Positions 15,879-26,866 of a stretch of DNA of 53,689 bases are shown piece after piece (within the stretch, counting starts at the first letter, position 1; every line of letters starts with the position of its first letter). The notes under the pieces were generated by a model that was not told the origin of the DNA, made no database searches, and was given only the letters and a program-made list of their open reading frames with translations. Origin of the DNA: Bradyrhizobium vignae (lineage in GTDB: Bacteria > Pseudomonadota > Alphaproteobacteria > Rhizobiales > Xanthobacteraceae); contig NZ_RDQF01000054.1 in assembly GCF_004114425.1 (NCBI RefSeq), positions 1 to 53,689 on the forward strand, read 5' to 3'. Both the position numbers and the translations under genes were made by a program.

Positions 15879-16444
15879 CGCTTCCACCCTTTTGGTCGTT
15901 GACTTGTACGGTCCGACTAGGGGGAGGCCCGGCTGCGATCAATCGCCAGGAAGTACTAGAAGATCGTGGCTGACGCGGCTTGCCGGCGAGCCGCGCGGCG
16001 GGCGCGGCTTCGCTGCATCGCCATAAGCAAAATCAATGACTTAAGTGGTCTCCGCCTACTACCAAGATCGCGATTACAAAGACGGGAGCGCGTGCTCCTA
16101 TTTGCGCAACGAACAAGGCATTCAAGGGAGAAACGACGCACGACGGCGCCGAGTCCAGGGGCAAGCGGCAAGCATGACCAAGGCAGGCGCCACCAGGACA
16201 AAGCGCTTCGCATGACGGCGGTCGAACTTGCCATCGCAGATGGCGGAGCGACCTTTTCCGCAAGCTTCCTGCAAGGTCACGCCACGCACCGGCGGCGGTG
16301 CGGATTGTCGTGGCCGGAGCGTACGACTGCGACGGCCGCACGATGTCTTTTACATGACGCGCGGTCGCCAAAATCCCAGTTGCAAAGTTTCGCTCGCGCT
16401 GTCTCTAATTAGAACCAATCAAAATCACTCTGGGAGGACTCCAA
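15879..16444. other. 566-nt intergenic region between coxG and coxS
   Basis: I see no convincing gene here. Open frames exist on both strands (for example 15966-16412), but their predicted products are rich in Arg, Ala and Cys with no domain and no ribosome site. The region must hold the promoters of coxG (leftward) and coxS (rightward). An AT-richer stretch just before coxS (about 16400-16430) is the likeliest promoter position. No clear operator is visible. Confidence 0.6.
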
Positions 16445-16930
<486 letters not shown>

Positions 16931-17012
16931 CGAGGCCGCCGCAAACAAGAAAACCACCGCCGCTTTCGAGGGAAAGCGCGGGTCAACAAATTTCCGGTCG
17001 GGAGGACCAGAC

Positions 17013-19355
<2,343 letters not shown>

Positions 19356-19368
19356 CCGCCTCATCGTC

Positions 19369-19469
19369 GTCATTCCGGGGCGAGGCCAAGCGTCGAACCC
19401 GGAATCTGGAGCTTAAGAATTCAACCTCGAGATTCCGGGTCTGCGCCTTTCGGCGCATCCCGGAATGAC
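19369..19469. repeat. Nested palindromic repeat between coxL and coxM
   Basis: Outer arms GTCATTCCGGG (19369) and CCCGGAATGAC (to 19469) enclose inner arms ACCCGGAATCT (19397-19407) and AGATTCCGGGT (19430-19440). The element fills almost the whole 141-nt gap and can fold into a long structured RNA. It is of the 'gtcattccgggg' type widespread in Bradyrhizobium. It may lower coxM expression relative to coxL or stabilise the coxSL part of the message. Confidence 0.75.
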
Positions 19470-19496
19470 AGAGAAAAGATTTCAGGAGCAACCAAG

Positions 19497-20297
19497 ATGT
19501 ACCAGACCACCTATCATCGTGCCTCCTCGGTCGACGAGGCTGCCAGCCTGTTCGCCAAGAGCAGCGAGGCGAAATTCCTCGCCGGCGGGCAGACGTTGCT
19601 GCCGGTGATGAAGCAGCGCCTCGCAGGTCCCTCCGACGTGATCGATGTCGCCAAGATCAAGGACATGATCGGCGTCGAAGCCTCCGGCGATACGCTGACC
19701 ATCAAGGCCGCCACGCCGCATTACGATGTCGCGACCAGCGACGCCGCGAAGAAGGCGATCCCTGCGCTCGCCTACCTGGCCTCGCTGATCGGCGATCCCG
19801 CCGTGCGCTACCGCGGCACGATCGGCGGCTCGATCGCCAACAACGATCCCGCCGCCGACTATCCGGCCGCGCTGCTTGCGCTCGATGCGACCGTGAAGAC
19901 CAACAAACGGTCGATTGCGGCGGCCGATTTCTTCAAGGGCCTGTTCACGACCGCGCTCGAAGACGGCGAGATCATTACCGCCGTGTCGTTCCCGGTTCCG
20001 GCGAAAGCCGGCTATTCCAAGATGCCGCATCCGGCCTCGCGTTTCGCGCTGGCCGGCGTGTTCGTCGCGCAGACCAAGTCGGGCGAGGTTCGGGTCGCCG
20101 CCACCGGTGCCTCGCAGAACGGCGTGATGCGGGTGCCTGCGATCGAAGCCGCGCTGAAGACGAACTGGTCGCCGGCGGCGATCGACAGCGTCAGCATTCC
20201 CGCGAGCGGATTGCTCGCTGACATCCATGGCTCGGCGGAGTACCGCGCCAACCTCGTCAAGGTGATGGCGCAGCGCGCGGTGGCGGCAGCGGGCTGA
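19497..20297 (+). CDS. coxM: CO-dehydrogenase-type medium subunit (FAD)
   Basis: The 266-residue flavoprotein subunit takes electrons from CoxS. FAD-binding stretches are visible: FLAGGQTLLPVMKQRLAGP near residue 30 and TIGGSIANNDPAADYPAALL near residue 105, the second being the typical double-Gly and DPAAD loop. AGGAG lies ahead of the ATG. It is last of the S-L-M operon and is followed by a clear hairpin terminator. Its length and motifs are normal. Confidence 0.95.
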   Translation: MYQTTYHRASSVDEAASLFAKSSEAKFLAGGQTLLPVMKQRLAGPSDVIDVAKIKDMIGVEASGDTLTIKAATPHYDVATSDAAKKAIPALAYLASLIGDPAVRYRGTIGGSIANNDPAADYPAALLALDATVKTNKRSIAAADFFKGLFTTALEDGEIITAVSFPVPAKAGYSKMPHPASRFALAGVFVAQTKSGEVRVAATGASQNGVMRVPAIEAALKTNWSPAAIDSVSIPASGLLADIHGSAEYRANLVKVMAQRAVAAAG

Positions 20298-20331
20298 CCA
20301 TCCCGCTCCAGCGTCTCAGCACAAATTTTCC

Positions 20332-20364
20332 GCGGCGCGCACTTCGGTGCGCGCCGCTTTTATT
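20332..20364 (+). terminator. Rho-independent terminator of coxSLM
   Basis: GCGGCGCGCAC (20332-20342) pairs perfectly with GTGCGCGCCGC (20347-20357) around a TTCG tetraloop, followed by TTTTATT. It lies 35 nt after the coxM stop. Confidence 0.92.
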
Positions 20365-20503
20365 ATGCGCCGATGCATGAAAACCGCTTGCCTCGCTGGC
20401 GTGAAGGCGGGAAAAGTTAATCAGCCAATTAACTCGCCCACAGAGGAACGTCGGAGGCGCTTGCCGGATCCCGGCAACCGCCCGCGACCCGAGGAAACAA
20501 AAC

Positions 20504-21646
20504 GTGCTCGATCAATCAGCCCAGAAATCAGCCCAGAAATCAGCCCAAGACAAATCCGAAGGCTCGTCCGGCCGCGCTTCCGGCCCGCTCGCGGGCTTCC
20601 GCATCGTCGAATTCGCCGGCATCGGGCCCGGTCCGTTCGCCTGCATGATGCTGGCCGACATGGGCGCCGACGTCGTCACGCTCGATCGCGTCGGCGCCAA
20701 GAAGAGCATGAAATCGGTGGCGGGCCGCGGCCGCAAGCTGATCGAGCTCGACCTCAAGGACAGGGGCGCGATCGCAGAGGTGCTCGACCTCCTGGCCAGC
20801 GCCGATGCGCTGATCGAAGGATTCCGTCCCGGCGTCATGGAGCGGCTCGGGCTCGGGCCCGACGTCGTGCTCGCGCGCAACCCGAAGCTCGTCTATGGCC
20901 GCATGACCGGTTGGGGCCAGGAAGGCCCGCTCGCCAACGCCGCCGGCCACGACATCAACTACATCTCCATCACCGGCGCGCTCGCCGCGATCGGCACGAA
21001 GGAAGCACCGGTGCCGCCGCTCAACCTGGTCGGCGATTTCGGTGGCGGCGCGCTCTATCTGGTCGTCGGCGTGCTCGCAGCGCTGTTGGAAGCGCAAAAA
21101 TCCGGCAAGGGTCAGGTGGTCGACGCCGCGATGTGCGACGGCGCGGCGTCGCTGATGTCGTTCTTCTTCGACATGACCACGATCGGCCGCTGGACCGAGG
21201 AGCGCAACCAGAACTTCCTCGACGGCGGCGCGCATTTCTATGGCGTCTATGAATGCGCTTGCGGGCACTTCATTTCGATCGGCTCGATCGAGCCGCAATT
21301 CTACGCGCTGCTGCGCGAGCGCGCCGGCCTGACGGATGCGGATTTCGACGCGCAGATGGACCGCAAGGCCTGGCCCGCGCTGAAGGAGAAGCTGAAGGCG
21401 GTGTTCAAAAGCAAGACGCGCGAGGACTGGTGCAGGATCATGGAAGGCACCGACATCTGCTTCGCGCCGGTGCTGACCATGTCGGAGGCGACACAACATC
21501 CACACATGGTCGCCCGTAATGTCTTCATCGAGCGCCACGGCGTGAAGCAGCCGGCACCCGCGCCGCGATTCTCACGCACGCCATCGGCCGTGCGTGAGCC
21601 GGAAGCGGCGGAGATCACCGCGGTGACGAAGGCATGGAAGAGGTAA
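20504..21646 (+). CDS. CaiB/BaiF family CoA-transferase or acyl-CoA racemase
   Basis: A class III CoA-transferase family protein of 380 residues. After a 25-residue leader the fold starts GPLAGFRIVEFAGIGPGPFACMMLADMGADV, the family hallmark. The likely catalytic Asp is in NLVGDFGGGALY, as in alpha-methylacyl-CoA racemase and formyl-CoA transferase. Motifs EGFRPGVMERLGLGP and YGRMTGWGQ also match the racemase branch. It starts at GTG after GAGG. The N-terminus encodes a short SAQK repeat (20516-20551) that probably arose by slippage. It is monocistronic between the cox terminator and a palindromic repeat. The substrate is unknown. Confidence 0.92.
   Translation: MLDQSAQKSAQKSAQDKSEGSSGRASGPLAGFRIVEFAGIGPGPFACMMLADMGADVVTLDRVGAKKSMKSVAGRGRKLIELDLKDRGAIAEVLDLLASADALIEGFRPGVMERLGLGPDVVLARNPKLVYGRMTGWGQEGPLANAAGHDINYISITGALAAIGTKEAPVPPLNLVGDFGGGALYLVVGVLAALLEAQKSGKGQVVDAAMCDGAASLMSFFFDMTTIGRWTEERNQNFLDGGAHFYGVYECACGHFISIGSIEPQFYALLRERAGLTDADFDAQMDRKAWPALKEKLKAVFKSKTREDWCRIMEGTDICFAPVLTMSEATQHPHMVARNVFIERHGVKQPAPAPRFSRTPSAVREPEAAEITAVTKAWKR
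20516..20551 (+). repeat. Tandem 12-nt repeats within the start of the CaiB-family gene
   Basis: TCAGCCCAGAAA occurs twice (20516-20527, 20528-20539), followed by a partial third copy (20540-20551). They encode SAQK-SAQK-SAQD. The unit is a multiple of three, so changes in copy number keep the frame. Confidence 0.85.
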
Positions 21647-21666
21647 AGCCGACGAGCACGCTCTTG

Positions 21667-21755
21667 TAGGGTGGGCAAAGCGAAGCGTGCCCACCGCTTT
21701 GAGCGAGATCACACAGAGATGGTGGGCACGGCGCTACGCGCCTTTGCCCACCCTA
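21667..21755. repeat. Palindromic dispersed repeat between convergent genes
   Basis: TAGGGTGGGCAAAG (21667-21680) and CTTTGCCCACCCTA (21742-21755) form perfect 14-bp arms. A second inverted pair (GTGCCCACC and GGTGGGCAC) lies inside. The element fills the gap between the CoA-transferase gene and hpd and is of a type common in Bradyrhizobium genomes. Confidence 0.8.
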
Positions 21756-21774
21756 GGGCAGCGCGGCTGCCGCC

Positions 21775-22893
21775 CTACGCCGCGTTCTCCACCTTCAGCA
21801 CCCCGCGGCGGATCTGGTCCTCCTCGATCGATTCGAACAGGGCCTTGAAATTGCCCTCGCCAAAGCCGTCGTCGCCCTTGCGCTGGATGAACTCGAAGAA
21901 GATCGGGCCGATGGCATTGGCCGAGAAGATCTGCAGCAGCACCTTGGTCTGGCCACCCTCGACCACGCCCTCGCCGTCGATGAGGATGCCGTTCTTGCGG
22001 AGCCGTGCGACGTCTTCGCCGTGCTTGGACAGGCGCGTATCGATCCGCTCGAAATAGGTGTCGGGCGGGGACGGCATGAACGGCAGGCCGGCTTCGCGCA
22101 GGCCTTCGATGGTGCGGTAGATGTCTCGGCAGCCGCAGGCGATGTGCTGGATGCCTTCACCGCGATAGGTCTTGAGATATTCCTCGATCTGTCCGGAATC
22201 GCCGGCGTCCTCGTTGATCGGAATCCGGATCTTGCCGTCGGGGCTGGTCAGCGCTCGCGAAAACAAGCCGGAGGCGCGGCCTTCGATGTCGAAGAAGCGA
22301 ATCTGGCGGAAGTTGAACAGCTTCTCATAAAAGCCGGCCCAGACGTCCATGCGGCCGCGATGAACGTTGTGGGTAAGATGGTCGAGATAGAACAGGCCGG
22401 CACCGACCGGTCGCGGGTCGCGTGCGCCCAGCCATTCGAACTCGGCATCATAGGCCGAGCCCTTGTCACCGTAACGATCGACCAGATAAAGCAGGCTGCC
22501 GCCGATGCCCTTGATCGCGGGCACGTCGAGCGTCTTCTGTGCGGATGACACATCGGCCGGCTCGGCACCGAGCGCAATCGCCCGGTCATAGGCCGCCTTG
22601 GCATCGACCACGCGGAATGCCATCGAGGGCGCACAGGGGCCATGCGCGGCGACGAATTCATAGCCGTGAGTACCCGGCTCCTCGTTGACGAGATAGTTGA
22701 TGTCGCCCTGGCGGTAGACCGTGATCTTCTTAGTTCTATGACGCGCGACGGGTGCATAGCCCATCAGCTTGAACAGCGCGTGCAGCTCTTCCGGGTGGGG
22801 ATGCGCATATTCGACGAACTCGAATCCGTCGGTGCCCATCGGATTGTCGGCGCTAACAGTGGCCGGCGGTGCATCATGCGGAAACGGACCCAT
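21775..22893 (-). CDS. hpd: 4-hydroxyphenylpyruvate dioxygenase
   Basis: Hpd converts 4-hydroxyphenylpyruvate to homogentisate, the second step of tyrosine breakdown. The 372-residue protein has the two-barrel vicinal-oxygen-chelate fold. The Fe(II) ligands are expected in DHLTHNVHRGRMD (His), GEGIQHIACGC (His) and GPIFFEFIQRKGD (Glu). The C-terminal helix region GFGEGNFKALFESIEEDQ is highly typical. Start 22893 (MGPFPHD) has GGGAGA upstream; the longer frame adds 25 unlike residues. It is divergent from an Lrp-type regulator with a palindromic operator in between, and lies beside the homogentisate operon. Confidence 0.96.
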   Translation of the reverse strand: MGPFPHDAPPATVSADNPMGTDGFEFVEYAHPHPEELHALFKLMGYAPVARHRTKKITVYRQGDINYLVNEEPGTHGYEFVAAHGPCAPSMAFRVVDAKAAYDRAIALGAEPADVSSAQKTLDVPAIKGIGGSLLYLVDRYGDKGSAYDAEFEWLGARDPRPVGAGLFYLDHLTHNVHRGRMDVWAGFYEKLFNFRQIRFFDIEGRASGLFSRALTSPDGKIRIPINEDAGDSGQIEEYLKTYRGEGIQHIACGCRDIYRTIEGLREAGLPFMPSPPDTYFERIDTRLSKHGEDVARLRKNGILIDGEGVVEGGQTKVLLQIFSANAIGPIFFEFIQRKGDDGFGEGNFKALFESIEEDQIRRGVLKVENAA

Positions 22894-22982
22894 TGACGGT
22901 TCTCCCAAATTGCTGGCTGGGAGGAATTGTCCTTCATGAAGCGCGCAAGGGGCGTGCAAACGGCACACGATTCCGCTAGCTT

Positions 22983-22999
22983 ATGCACGACTCGTGCAT
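22983..22999. promoter_or_regulatory. Operator between hpd and the Lrp-type regulator
   Basis: A perfect palindrome, ATGCACGA-C-TCGTGCAT, lies 19 nt before the regulator start and 90 nt before the hpd start. A further CACACGA half-like sequence lies nearer hpd (about 22964). Lrp/AsnC proteins usually bind such palindromes in their own divergent promoters, so this is the likely site for sensing tyrosine or a related metabolite. Confidence 0.65.
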
Positions 23000-23017
23000 G
23001 AATTGGACGATTGACGC

Positions 23018-23497
23018 ATGATTTCCGTGGACGCGTTCGACCTCAAGATCCTGGGTGCACTCCAGGACGATGGCCGCCTCACCAACCAGGAGCTTGCCGA
23101 CCTCGCGGGTCTCTCCGCCTCGCAATGCTCGCGGCGGCGGATGCGGCTGGAAGAGGAAAAGGTGATATCAGGCTATCACGCCGATCTTTCCAGCGAAGCG
23201 CTCGGCTTCGGCGTGATCGCCTTCATCCAGGTGGGGCTTGCGACCCACTCACCGGACAACTCCAAGCGCTTCCGCGCGCTGGTGAACCGGATCGACGAGA
23301 TCCAGGAGGCGTATTCGCTGACGGGCGATGCCGACTACGTGCTCAAAGCCGTGCTGCGCGACCTCAAGGGCCTGTCCAACCTCGTCAACGACGTTCTGAT
23401 GCCGCACCAGAGCGTGGCGCATGTTCGCTCCTCGATCGTCCTCGACCGGCTGAAGGAGAGCTCACGGCTCCCGCTCAAGGAGATCAAGCCCGGCTGA
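23018..23497 (+). CDS. Lrp/AsnC family transcriptional regulator
   Basis: The 159-residue protein has an N-terminal winged helix-turn-helix (FDLKILGALQDDGRLTNQELADLAGLSASQCSRRRMRLE, about 7-45) and a C-terminal RAM/AsnC ligand-binding and oligomerisation domain (about 70-150; SLTGDADYVLKAVLRDLKGL is the effector-binding turn). Divergent placement next to hpd and the shared palindrome indicate control of tyrosine degradation, with an aromatic amino acid or keto acid as probable effector. The ribosome site is weak, but no better in-frame start is present. Confidence 0.92.
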   Translation: MISVDAFDLKILGALQDDGRLTNQELADLAGLSASQCSRRRMRLEEEKVISGYHADLSSEALGFGVIAFIQVGLATHSPDNSKRFRALVNRIDEIQEAYSLTGDADYVLKAVLRDLKGLSNLVNDVLMPHQSVAHVRSSIVLDRLKESSRLPLKEIKPG

Positions 23498-23571
23498 AAT
23501 CGAGGGAACTATGGCATTCGCGCTGGCTACACGATCTGCGATGATCGCAGCTCCATGTCCGGAGATTCAAC

Positions 23572-23883
23572 ATGGCCCTGCAGCTGCGACCGAACTGCGA
23601 ATATTGCGACCGCGACCTGCCGCCGAACGCAACCGATGCGCGGATCTGCTCCTATGAATGCACGTTCTGTGCGGATTGCGTCGAAACGAAGCTGTTCAAC
23701 GTCTGCCCGAACTGCGGCGGCGGATTTGTGCCGCGCCCGATCAGGCCGGCGCGGGAATGGCGGCCGGGCGTGTGCGTGGCCAAGCACGTGCCGTCAGACA
23801 AGCGCGTGCATCTGAAGTACAGCGTGGAGGATGTCGCAGCGTATTGCGCACGAATCCGCGACGTGCCGCCGGAGAAACGATAG
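23572..23883 (+). CDS. DUF1272 zinc-binding protein
   Basis: This 103-residue protein is rich in paired cysteines: CEYC at 10-13, CSYECTFCADC in the 20s-30s, and CPNCGGG near 45. That is the DUF1272 domain, which probably binds two zinc ions. The C-terminal half is a basic extension without cysteine pairs (VCVAKHVPSDKRVHLKYS). The function is not known. It stands alone between the regulator and a palindromic repeat, so context gives no strong hint. Confidence 0.85.
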   Translation: MALQLRPNCEYCDRDLPPNATDARICSYECTFCADCVETKLFNVCPNCGGGFVPRPIRPAREWRPGVCVAKHVPSDKRVHLKYSVEDVAAYCARIRDVPPEKR

Positions 23884-23952
23884 GCTCTCTCTCCACGTTC
23901 TTGCGAGGAGCTCGCGACAAAATTGCGTAGCAATTTGGCGCTGATGCGACGG

Positions 23953-24013
23953 AGCAATCCAGACTGCCGCCGCGGAGAGATTCTGGATTGCTTCGCTGCG
24001 CTCGCAATGACGG
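23953..24013. repeat. Dispersed palindromic repeat downstream of fahA
   Basis: AGCAATCCAGA (23953-23963) and TCTGGATTGCT (23982-23992) form 11-bp arms, followed by GCTGCGCTCGCAATGACGG. This is the 'ctggattgcttcg' element common in Bradyrhizobium. It lies between convergent genes. Confidence 0.7.
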
Positions 24014-24035
24014 AGGTTGTGACAGGGACGGCGGC

Positions 24036-25307
24036 TCACTCCGCCGCCACAATCGTCCCCTCGACCTCGCCGAACCCGACGCGATAGCCGTTGCCCTGGC
24101 ACCAGCCGCGCATCACGAGGCTGTCGCCGTCCTCCAGGAACGAGCGCTTGGTGCCGCCGGGCAGCTCGACCGGCTCGGTGCCGTTCCAAGAAATCTCCAA
24201 CAAGCTGCCGCGCTGGTTCTTCTCCGGGCCGGAGATGGTGCCGCTGCCGAGGAGATCGCCGACATTCATGGCGCAGCCGGAAGAAGCATGGTGCATCAGC
24301 TGCTGCACCGAGGACCAGTACATGTATTTGAAATTGGTGCGGCTGATGCTGACAGGCGCATTGGCCCCCGCAGCGCGCAAGGAGACGTCGAGCTCGACAT
24401 CGTAGTTCTGTGGCTTGGTCTGCTTGAGATAGTCGAGCGGCACCGGCTGCTGCTCCGGTCCCTTCAGGCGGAACGGCTCCAGCGCCTCGCGCGTCACCAC
24501 CCAGGGGCTGATCGAGGTCGCGAAGGCTTTTGCGAGGAATGGGCCGAGCGGCACGTATTCCCATTGCTGGATGTCGCGCGCGCTCCAGTCGTTGAGCAGC
24601 ACGAATCCGAAGATCATCTCCTCGGCCTGTTGCTCGCTGAGCATGCCGCCCATCGGCGAAGCCTGGCCGATGACGGCGCCCATCTCCAGCTCGAAATCGA
24701 GCCGCTTGCACGGCGCAAAGCTCGGCAGCTCCACATTCGGCGGCTTCAGCTGCCCGCGCGGCCGCTTCACCTTGGTGCCGGAGACCACGACGGTGGAGGC
24801 GCGGCCGTTATAAGCGATCGGCATGTGCAGCCAGTTCGGCTGCAGCGCATTGTCCTTGCCGCGGAACATCACGCCGACATTGGTGGCGTGCTCCTTGGAA
24901 GAATAGAAATCGGTGTAGCCGGAGACTGCGAACGGCATGTGGAGCTTCGCATCGCGCATCGGCACCAGCGCGCGGCTGCGCAGCTCCTCGTTGTCGCGCA
25001 GCTCATGATGATCGTGACGGAGCAGTTCGCTGATCCGCGCCCGCGTCTTCGCCCACACCTTCGGCCCCAACGCCATGAAGGGATTGAGCGAGGCCCCGGA
25101 GAACACGCCGAACGGGCCGACGTCGAGCCGGGAATCCTGCTCGAGCTCCCAGAGATCGAGCACGTAGCCTCCGATCGCCACACCAACCCGCGGCGTCGGA
25201 TTGGCCGCGGTCGAGAACACGCCATAGGGCAGGTTCTGAATCGGAAAGTCCGAGGCGGGGTCGACCTCGATGAAGGAGCGGAGGCTGGGGTCGTTGGGGT
25301 GGGGCAT
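24036..25307 (-). CDS. fahA: Fumarylacetoacetase
   Basis: FahA hydrolyses fumarylacetoacetate to fumarate and acetoacetate, the last step of homogentisate breakdown. The 423-residue protein has the small N-terminal SH3-like domain and the large catalytic fold. Typical segments are YTDFYSSKEHATNVG (metal and catalytic His region), FELEMGAVIGQ (metal ligands), NDWSARDIQQWEYVPLGPFLAK, and GDLLGSGTISGPE near the C-terminus. I chose ATG 25307 (MPHPNDPSL) with GGGAA upstream; eleven more codons are open. It is last in the operon after hmgA and is separated from it by a long inverted repeat. Confidence 0.96.
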   Translation of the reverse strand: MPHPNDPSLRSFIEVDPASDFPIQNLPYGVFSTAANPTPRVGVAIGGYVLDLWELEQDSRLDVGPFGVFSGASLNPFMALGPKVWAKTRARISELLRHDHHELRDNEELRSRALVPMRDAKLHMPFAVSGYTDFYSSKEHATNVGVMFRGKDNALQPNWLHMPIAYNGRASTVVVSGTKVKRPRGQLKPPNVELPSFAPCKRLDFELEMGAVIGQASPMGGMLSEQQAEEMIFGFVLLNDWSARDIQQWEYVPLGPFLAKAFATSISPWVVTREALEPFRLKGPEQQPVPLDYLKQTKPQNYDVELDVSLRAAGANAPVSISRTNFKYMYWSSVQQLMHHASSGCAMNVGDLLGSGTISGPEKNQRGSLLEISWNGTEPVELPGGTKRSFLEDGDSLVMRGWCQGNGYRVGFGEVEGTIVAAE

Positions 25308-25338
25308 TGGTTTCCCATGGCGCAGCGGTGGCGGTGTC

Positions 25339-25509
25339 ACCCTCCCCTGGAGGGGGAGGGTCGGCTCATATTGAGCGCAGCGAAATATGAGACGGGGTGG
25401 GGTGACCTCTCAACACGGGGACTGTTGGACGTGGAGGGACCGTCACCCCACCCCGCTACGCATTCCGCTTCGCTGCATGCGTAGCGACCCTCCCCCTCCA
25501 GGGGAGGGT
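25339..25509. repeat. Long inverted repeat in the fahA-hmgA gap
   Basis: Perfect 25-bp arms (25339-25363 and 25485-25509), each built from CCCTCCCC and GGGGAGGG blocks that are themselves palindromic, flank a second inverted pair (CGGGGTGGGGTGAC with GTCACCCCACCCCG). The transcript could fold into one long rod. Partial relatives of the arm occur near 53549. It may act as an mRNA stability barrier inside the operon. Confidence 0.85.
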
Positions 25510-25517
25510 AAGAAAGA

Positions 25518-26864
25518 CTACGGCTTGTTCGGATCGAAGCGCTTCTCCAGGCCCTTCCAGCAATCGGCGTAATCGTCCTGCAGCGTCGAGGACTTCGCGG
25601 CATGCGCGGTGACGCGCTGCGGGTAGCGGGTCTCGAACATGAAGGCCATGGTGCCCGTGAGCTTCACCGGCTTCAGCTCGCCATTGCTGGCGTGCTCGAA
25701 GGCGTCGCGATCAGGTCCGTGCGGCAGCATGCAATTGTGCAAGGAGATGCCGCCGGGAACGAAGCCCTGCGGTTTGGCGTCGTAGACGCCGTAGATCAGG
25801 CCCATGAACTCGCTCATGATGTTCATGTGGTACCAGGGCGGACGGAAGGTGTTTTCCGCGACCATCCAGCGCTCGGGGAAGATGACGAAGTCGATATTCG
25901 CCGTGCCCGCGGTCTCCGAGGGCGAGGTCAGCACCGTGAAGATCGAGGGATCGGGATGATCGAAGCTGATCGCGCCGACCGGGGAAAACGCGCGCAGGTC
26001 GTATTTGTAGGGCGCGTAATTGCCGTGCCAGGCGACGACGTCGATCGGTGAATGCGGCAGCGTCGTCTTGAACAGCGAGCCGCCCCATTTCACGAACAGC
26101 TCGGTCGGCGTGTCCTTGTCCTCGTAGTTCGCGACCGGCGTCAGGAAGTCGCGCGCATTGGCAAGACAATTGGCGCCGATCGGGCCACGCTCCGGCAGCG
26201 TGAAGGCGCCGCCATAGTTCTCGCAGAGATAGCCGCGCGCCGGCCCGTTCGGAATCTCGACACGGAACTTGACGCCGCGCGGAATCACTACGATCTCGCC
26301 GGGCTCGGCATCGATGCGGCCGAACTCGGTGACGAGACGAAGATTACCCTGCTGCAGCACGAACAGCAATTCGCCGTCGGCGTTGTAGAAATGCTGATCC
26401 ACCATCGATTTGGTGATGAGATAGACATGCGCGGCCATGCCTGCTTGCGTGTTCACATCGCCCGCCGTCGTCATGGTCTGCACGCCCTGGACGAAGGTGA
26501 GCTCCTCCTTCGGGATCGGCGTCGGATCCCAGCGCAGCTGCGCGATCGGGAGATCGTATTCGTGGCATGGCGCCGAGCGCCACAGTCCGGCATCGATCTT
26601 CTCGAAGCGGCCGGAATGCTTCACCGACGGACGGATACGATACAGCCAGGAGCGTTCATTGGTGCCACGCGGCGCGGTGAAGGGCGAGCCGGAAAGCTGC
26701 TCGGCATAGAGCCCGTAGGCGCAACGCTGCGGCGAGTTGCGTCCGATCGGCAGCGCGCCCGGCAGCGCCTCGGTCTCAAAACTATTGCCGAAGCCGGACA
26801 TGTAGCCCGGCGTGACCTGGGCCGAGCTGCGAACGATCTGGTCAGGCGAGGTATTGATGTTCAT
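25518..26864 (-). CDS. hmgA: Homogentisate 1,2-dioxygenase
   Basis: HmgA opens the ring of homogentisate to maleylacetoacetate using non-haem Fe(II). The 448-residue protein matches the family along its length: YMSGFGNSFETEALPGALP at the N-terminus, then a cupin core with EIVVIPRGVKFRVE and the metal-site region WYHMNIMSEFMGLIYG near the C-terminus. It starts at 26864 with AGGAGGAGG directly upstream. That site lies inside the end of the preceding MBL gene, whose stop is only 2 nt away, so translation is probably coupled. Confidence 0.97.
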   Translation of the reverse strand: MNINTSPDQIVRSSAQVTPGYMSGFGNSFETEALPGALPIGRNSPQRCAYGLYAEQLSGSPFTAPRGTNERSWLYRIRPSVKHSGRFEKIDAGLWRSAPCHEYDLPIAQLRWDPTPIPKEELTFVQGVQTMTTAGDVNTQAGMAAHVYLITKSMVDQHFYNADGELLFVLQQGNLRLVTEFGRIDAEPGEIVVIPRGVKFRVEIPNGPARGYLCENYGGAFTLPERGPIGANCLANARDFLTPVANYEDKDTPTELFVKWGGSLFKTTLPHSPIDVVAWHGNYAPYKYDLRAFSPVGAISFDHPDPSIFTVLTSPSETAGTANIDFVIFPERWMVAENTFRPPWYHMNIMSEFMGLIYGVYDAKPQGFVPGGISLHNCMLPHGPDRDAFEHASNGELKPVKLTGTMAFMFETRYPQRVTAHAAKSSTLQDDYADCWKGLEKRFDPNKP

Positions 26865-26866
26865 GA

